This document shows positions 58,669 through 64,000 of a stretch of 64,000 nt of DNA, one piece after another. Position numbers and translations under genes: made by a program. Below the pieces are notes generated by a model, which saw only the letters and a list, made by a program, of their open reading frames with translations, was not told the DNA's origin and did not search any database. Source of the DNA: Rebecca billardiae RCC1528 (Eukaryota; Haptophyta); NCBI GenBank assembly GCA_965240325.2, contig OZ251241.1:1302001-1366000 (forward strand), given 5' to 3'. Numbering within the stretch: the stretch's first letter is position 1; the number at the start of each line of letters is the position of its first letter.

Positions 58669-59256
58669 TGCCGGCGAGTCAGACGTCTGACTCCGCCACT
58701 CGACACTCGTCACTCGTCAGTCGAGTAGCTGTACATCAGTGATAAGATATAGGACTTCGTCTGATGTGGTTATTACAATTTTAAATTTAAATATAATAAA
58801 TACTATATATATTTATTATATATATATGTTACAATATAATTTGCGCTTTAATTCATAAAGCTGCCGAAGTCGCGGCGTCGTCGACTCCGACGAGCGGCCA
58901 GTTCAAGTTGTCTTGCGACACAGCCGCACTCAGCACTCGCAGCCGTGAACGTCAGCCGCGTGCCACGTTGAACAGTGGCGTGCACCGACAGACGAGTATG
59001 CAGTGCGACGGAGCGACACTCGTACTGCCCCGACTCATGGGTCGAGCCGGCCGTGATGGGCGCATGCAGCTGCGTCCCAAATGGTCGCGGAGAAGCGAGG
59101 CCGAAGACGCCGGCATCCCCGACATATGGCCCGGATGTGGGCGGGAAGGGCCAGGGCAGATGGAGACGGTCGCGCCGCCGCGCCGCCGTGCGCTCAACCG
59201 CCTTTTGGCACGTATCCACACTGGGGGTGCAGCTGGGCCGCCTCCCGCAGGCGCCC
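58669..59256. other. Convergent 3' region with an AT-rich island
   Basis: About 58760-58860 is nearly pure A/T (TTTAAATTTAAATATAATAA and then ATATATATTTATTATATATA), in stark contrast to the flanking genes. It lies between the converging 3' ends of the RPAC1 and E2 genes, probably holding both poly(A) signals. The rest is GC-rich and holds no supported gene. Confidence 0.7.
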
Positions 59257-60335
<1,079 letters not shown>

Positions 60336-63300
60336 ATGTCGAAGCGCTACGCGGCCGCGGCGCAGGCTGACGCGGTGCCGAAGCGCGCGCGGGGGGGCGA
60401 CGAGGACGATGACGGCTACTTCGAGGACGACGAGATGCTGCATGACGAGCTCGAGGCGCACGAGGCGCACGACGCGGCGGCGCTCGCTGCGCTCGCCGAG
60501 GCGGAGCAGCCGAGCGCGTTCGTCACGCTCGGCGAGCAGTTCATGTCGCGCTCGCGGCGGTGGGCGCGGCCGCCCGTGCCGCAGCTGGACAGCGCGCAGC
60601 AAGCCCTTTCGATCCAGAACCTCGAGGCCGACTACCGCATCGACAAGCCCGTGCAGGGCCTCGGCGGTGGCTCGGCCGAGGCCAAGGTCGCGATCATGCG
60701 CCTCTTCGGCGTGACCGCGGATGGGCACTCGGTGCTGATGCACGTGCACGGATTCCTGCCGTACTTCTACGTGAAGGCGTGGTCGGGCTTTGACAAGTCG
60801 CAGATCCCCGCCTTCTTCCACGCCCTGAACGCGAAGGTGCGCGGCAGCCTGCAGGGTGTCTCGCGCGAGATCCAGAACCCGATCCTGCGCGTGCGCGACG
60901 TGCAGAAGCAGTCAATCATGAACTTCCGCCCCGGGATGTCGACGTTCCTGGAGATCACCACCGCGCTCCCGACGATCGTGCCCACAGCGCGGAAGTCGCT
61001 CGAGGTGCGAAGCCCGCGCGCGCCACCAGCGAGCGCGCTGCGCACGGGCGCGCGCGCTGCTGCGCACGGCACGCCACACCACCAATGCGCGCACCCCGTC
61101 CGCGCACGCGGCGCAGTCGGGCATGCCGTGCCCCGGGCACCCGCACGGCGTCCACTTCGAGACTTTCGAATCGAACTTCCCGTTCGTGCTCCGCTTCATG
61201 GTCGACAGCGGCCTGCAGGGCTGCTCGTGGCTCACCGCGCCCGCCGGCACCTACCGGCTGCGGCCGTCGAGTGCGCCCGGCGGCGGCGCGCCGCTCGGGC
61301 GCACCTCGACGTGCCAGATCGAGCTCGACGTGCACTGGTCCAAGCTGCAGGCGCACGCGCCCGAGGGCGAGTGGCTCAAGGTGGCGCCATTCTCGACGCT
61401 CTCGGTCGACATCGAGTGCGCCGGCCGGCCGGGCGTCTTCCCCGAGCCCGAGCACGACAGCGTGATCCAGATCGCCAACCACGTCACGCTGCAGGGCGAG
61501 TCGCAGCCCAAGCTGCGGTGCATCCTCACGCTCAACCGCTGCGCGCCCATCGCCGACGCCGAGGTGCTCTCGTTCGAGTCGGAGCGCGACATGCTCAGCG
61601 CCTGGCAGCAGCTCGTCGTCGCCGTCGACCCGGACATCGTCACGGGCTACAACACGCTCAACTTCGACCTGCCGTACCTGATCAGCCGCGCGAAGAAGCT
61701 CGACGTCAAGACCTTCCCGCTCCTGGGCCGGATCATCGGCTCGCCGTCGATCGTGCGCGACAAGAACTTCTCGTCCAAACAGGTCGGCACGCGCGAGTCG
61801 AAGGAGGTGACGATGGATGGCCGCGTCAACTTTGACGTGCTGCAGATCATCCAGACGAATTACAAGCTGCGCTCCTACTCGCTCAACGCTGTCTCGGCGC
61901 ACTTCCTCGGCGAGCAGAAGGAGGACGTCCACCACTCCATCATCTCGGAGCTGCAGGTAGGCCGTGCGCGCTGCGGCCGATATGGCCATGATGCGCACCG
62001 CGCGGTATAGCGCGCTGCCTCGGCACCATGCTGCACCGCCCACCACCGCGCGCTCTGACATGCGCCAACACACTCGCGTGGCCCGCCCTGCACAGAATGG
62101 AAACGAGGACACGCGCCGGCGGCTTGCCGTGTACTGCTTGAAGGACGCATACCTGCCGCAGCGCCTCATCGACAAGCTCATGCTACTGATCAACAGCATT
62201 GAGATGGCCCGCGTGACTGGCGTGCGCTTGCTCGACCTGACGCAGCGCGGGCAGCAGATCAAGGTGCTGACGCAGCTCTACCGCAAATCGCGCACGGTGA
62301 ACCTCGTCATCCCGGTTAAGCCGCAGAACGAAAAGGGCGGCGACGCCGGCAACAACGTCAACTTCGAGGGCGCGACAGTCATCGAGCCGATCAAGGGCTA
62401 CTACGACGTGCCCATCGCCACGCTCGATTTCGCCTCGCTGTACCCATCGATCATGATGGCGCACAACCTCTGCTACTCCACGCTGGTGCGACGCGAGGAC
62501 ATGTCGACGCTCGACCCGTCCAAGGTGCGCCGCTCGCCGACAGGCGACTGCTTCGTCACGTCGGACGCGAAGAAGGGCCTCCTCCCCGAGATCCTCGAGG
62601 AGCTGCTCTCGGCGCGCAAGCGTGCAAAGGCGGAGATGAAGAAGGAGAGCGATCCGTTGCGCTACGCGGTGCTTGACGGTCGCCAGCTCGCGTTGAAGAT
62701 CTCCGCAAACTCCGTGTACGGCTTCACCGGCGCAGTCGTCGGCCAGCTGCCGTGCATCGCGATCTCGTCCACGGTGACGGCGTACGGGCGCGAGATGATC
62801 GAGCAAACGAAGGCGGAGGTCGAGAAGACGTATACGACCGCGAACGGCTACGAGCACAACGCGCAGGTGATCTACGGCGACACGGACTCGGTGATGATCA
62901 AGTTCGGGACGTCGGACCTCGCAGAGGCGATGCGATTAGGCGAGGAGGCTGCGGGCAAAGTGACGAACGTCTTCATCAAGCCGATCAAGCTCGAGTTCGA
63001 GAAGGTGCATGCCGTCACGCGGTGTGCGTTCCCAGTGGTACGCTCGCTCATGGGAAAACACGTGCCCCACCCTCGCACCCGCCCGCTCTCACCTGCGGCA
63101 GTGCTACCACCCGTACCTGCTGATGAACAAGAAGCGGTACGCAGGGCTGCTCTGGACGAACACGATCAAGCACGACAAGATGGACTGCAAGGTAGGCTGC
63201 GACAGCGCGGGGTGCGCTCGCCACAGCCCACATCCCCACCTCTCCGAACCTTTTCGAGGTCCATGGGCAGCCGCGCCAGCAAAGTCAAGCGTGATCGGCG

Positions 63301-64000
63301 TTGCTTGCATCGAGATGTCACCGTTAAGCGTGCAAGTCCCCGCGCGGCGCGTTACGTGCGCAGGGCATCGAGACAGTGCGTCGTGACAACTGCGCGCTCG
63401 CCAAGGACGTCATCGACACATGCCTGCGGCTCATTCTCATCGAGCAGGTGATTCCTGAGCGATGCGCCGTGCGCGGTTTGCTGGCGTACGTACCGTACCG
63501 TACTGGCCCCACCAAAAAAAAGCGTTCATGTACGCGTCCTCCACCCCGCATGCGCACGCACCCATTACCCCAGGACGTGTCCGGTGCAGTGACGTACGTG
63601 AAGGGCGTCATCGCCGACTTGCTCATGAACCGGATCGACATCTCGAAGCTCGTCATCTCGAAAGCGCTGACGCGCTCCGCCGACAACTTCGACAACAAGC
63701 AGGCACACGTCGAGCTCGCTGCGCGCATCGCCAAGCGTGATCCCGGAATGGCCCCCAACATCGGCGATCGCATTCCCTATGTCATCATCAAGGGGCACAA
63801 GAGCCTCAAGGCGTACGAGAAGTCGGAAGACCCGATCTACGTGCTCGAGAACAACATCCCCATCGACACGCAACACTACCTCGACCACCAGCTCGCGGAA
63901 CCTCTCAAGCGGTGCGCAGAAGATGCGCCGCGCCGCGAGAACCGTCGTGGAGGAGGAGGCCAGCCTCTTTCCTCCATTGGCTGCCGCGCACGGAGGAAAG
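60336..64000 (+). CDS. POLD1: DNA polymerase delta catalytic subunit, 3' end outside window
   Basis: Six exons are supported: 60336-61004, 61117-61956, 62096-63004, 63102-63191, 63364-63447 and 63574-63911; the next lies near or beyond the window end. About 976 residues are visible. Exonuclease motif I is LSVDIECAG (about 314) and motif [16 protein letters not shown] (about 397). Polymerase motif A is [10 protein letters not shown] (about 613), motif [13 protein letters not shown] (703) and motif C YGDTDSVM (763), all intact, so both activities are expected. The region [21 protein letters not shown] is rebuilt across intron 3. It is the replicative lagging-strand polymerase with proofreading. 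The C-terminal CysA/CysB cluster lies beyond the window. Donors here include GTAGG and GTGAT, so this gene deviates from the local GTGCG rule. Confidence 0.95.

Overview
This is nuclear DNA of a very GC-rich, flagellated unicellular alga, most likely a haptophyte. The organism call is an inference. The evidence is extreme GC with G+C-ending codons; short spliceosomal introns that nearly all open GTGCG and close in C-AG; many protist-style domain combinations; and flagellum-type proteins (a PGPxxY-repeat protein and an EF-hand protein). Antisense frames of real exons stay open for more than 1,000 codons, so frame length alone means little here.

Layout. 0-7.4 kb: an OSCA/TMEM63-anoctamin superfamily channel (partial), a membrane-anchored thioredoxin and a SHIPPO/STPGR coiled-coil protein; a foldback transposon sits between the last two. 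7.4-12.4 kb: transposon and repeat land. 12.4-18.9 kb: a WD40 protein fused to a TRP-like cation channel. 19.2-24.9 kb: one complete 5.7-kb DNA transposon with 30-bp terminal inverted repeats and a 9-bp target duplication, carrying a 2.1-kb near-perfect palindrome. 25.1-32.9 kb: four genes in alternating orientation (GT92-like glycosyltransferase, Mo25, CNNM-like metal transporter, EF-hand protein). 32.9-41.3 kb: gene-free repeats, including a second foldback element with a 9-bp target duplication, a 25-bp tandem array and a triplicated 0.3-kb repeat. 41.3-45.8 kb: a nucleoside-hydrolase-like domain, about six membrane spans and a TIR-like domain read as one gene. 46.3-56.6 kb: a PH-FYVE-RING protein and two head-to-head cyclic-nucleotide-binding-domain proteins. 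57.5-64 kb: RNA polymerase I/III subunit RPAC1, a UBC4/5-type E2 and the DNA polymerase delta catalytic subunit (3' end outside the window).

How the genes relate. No operon or cluster logic is visible. Housekeeping genes (POLD1, RPAC1, E2, Mo25) alternate with signalling and ciliary genes. Divergent pairs share short promoters (about 195-360 bp), and convergent pairs have short 3' gaps. The best candidates for something undescribed are the nucleoside hydrolase-membrane-TIR fusion, the WD40-TRP fusion and the family of long-arm foldback transposons with 9-bp target duplications.
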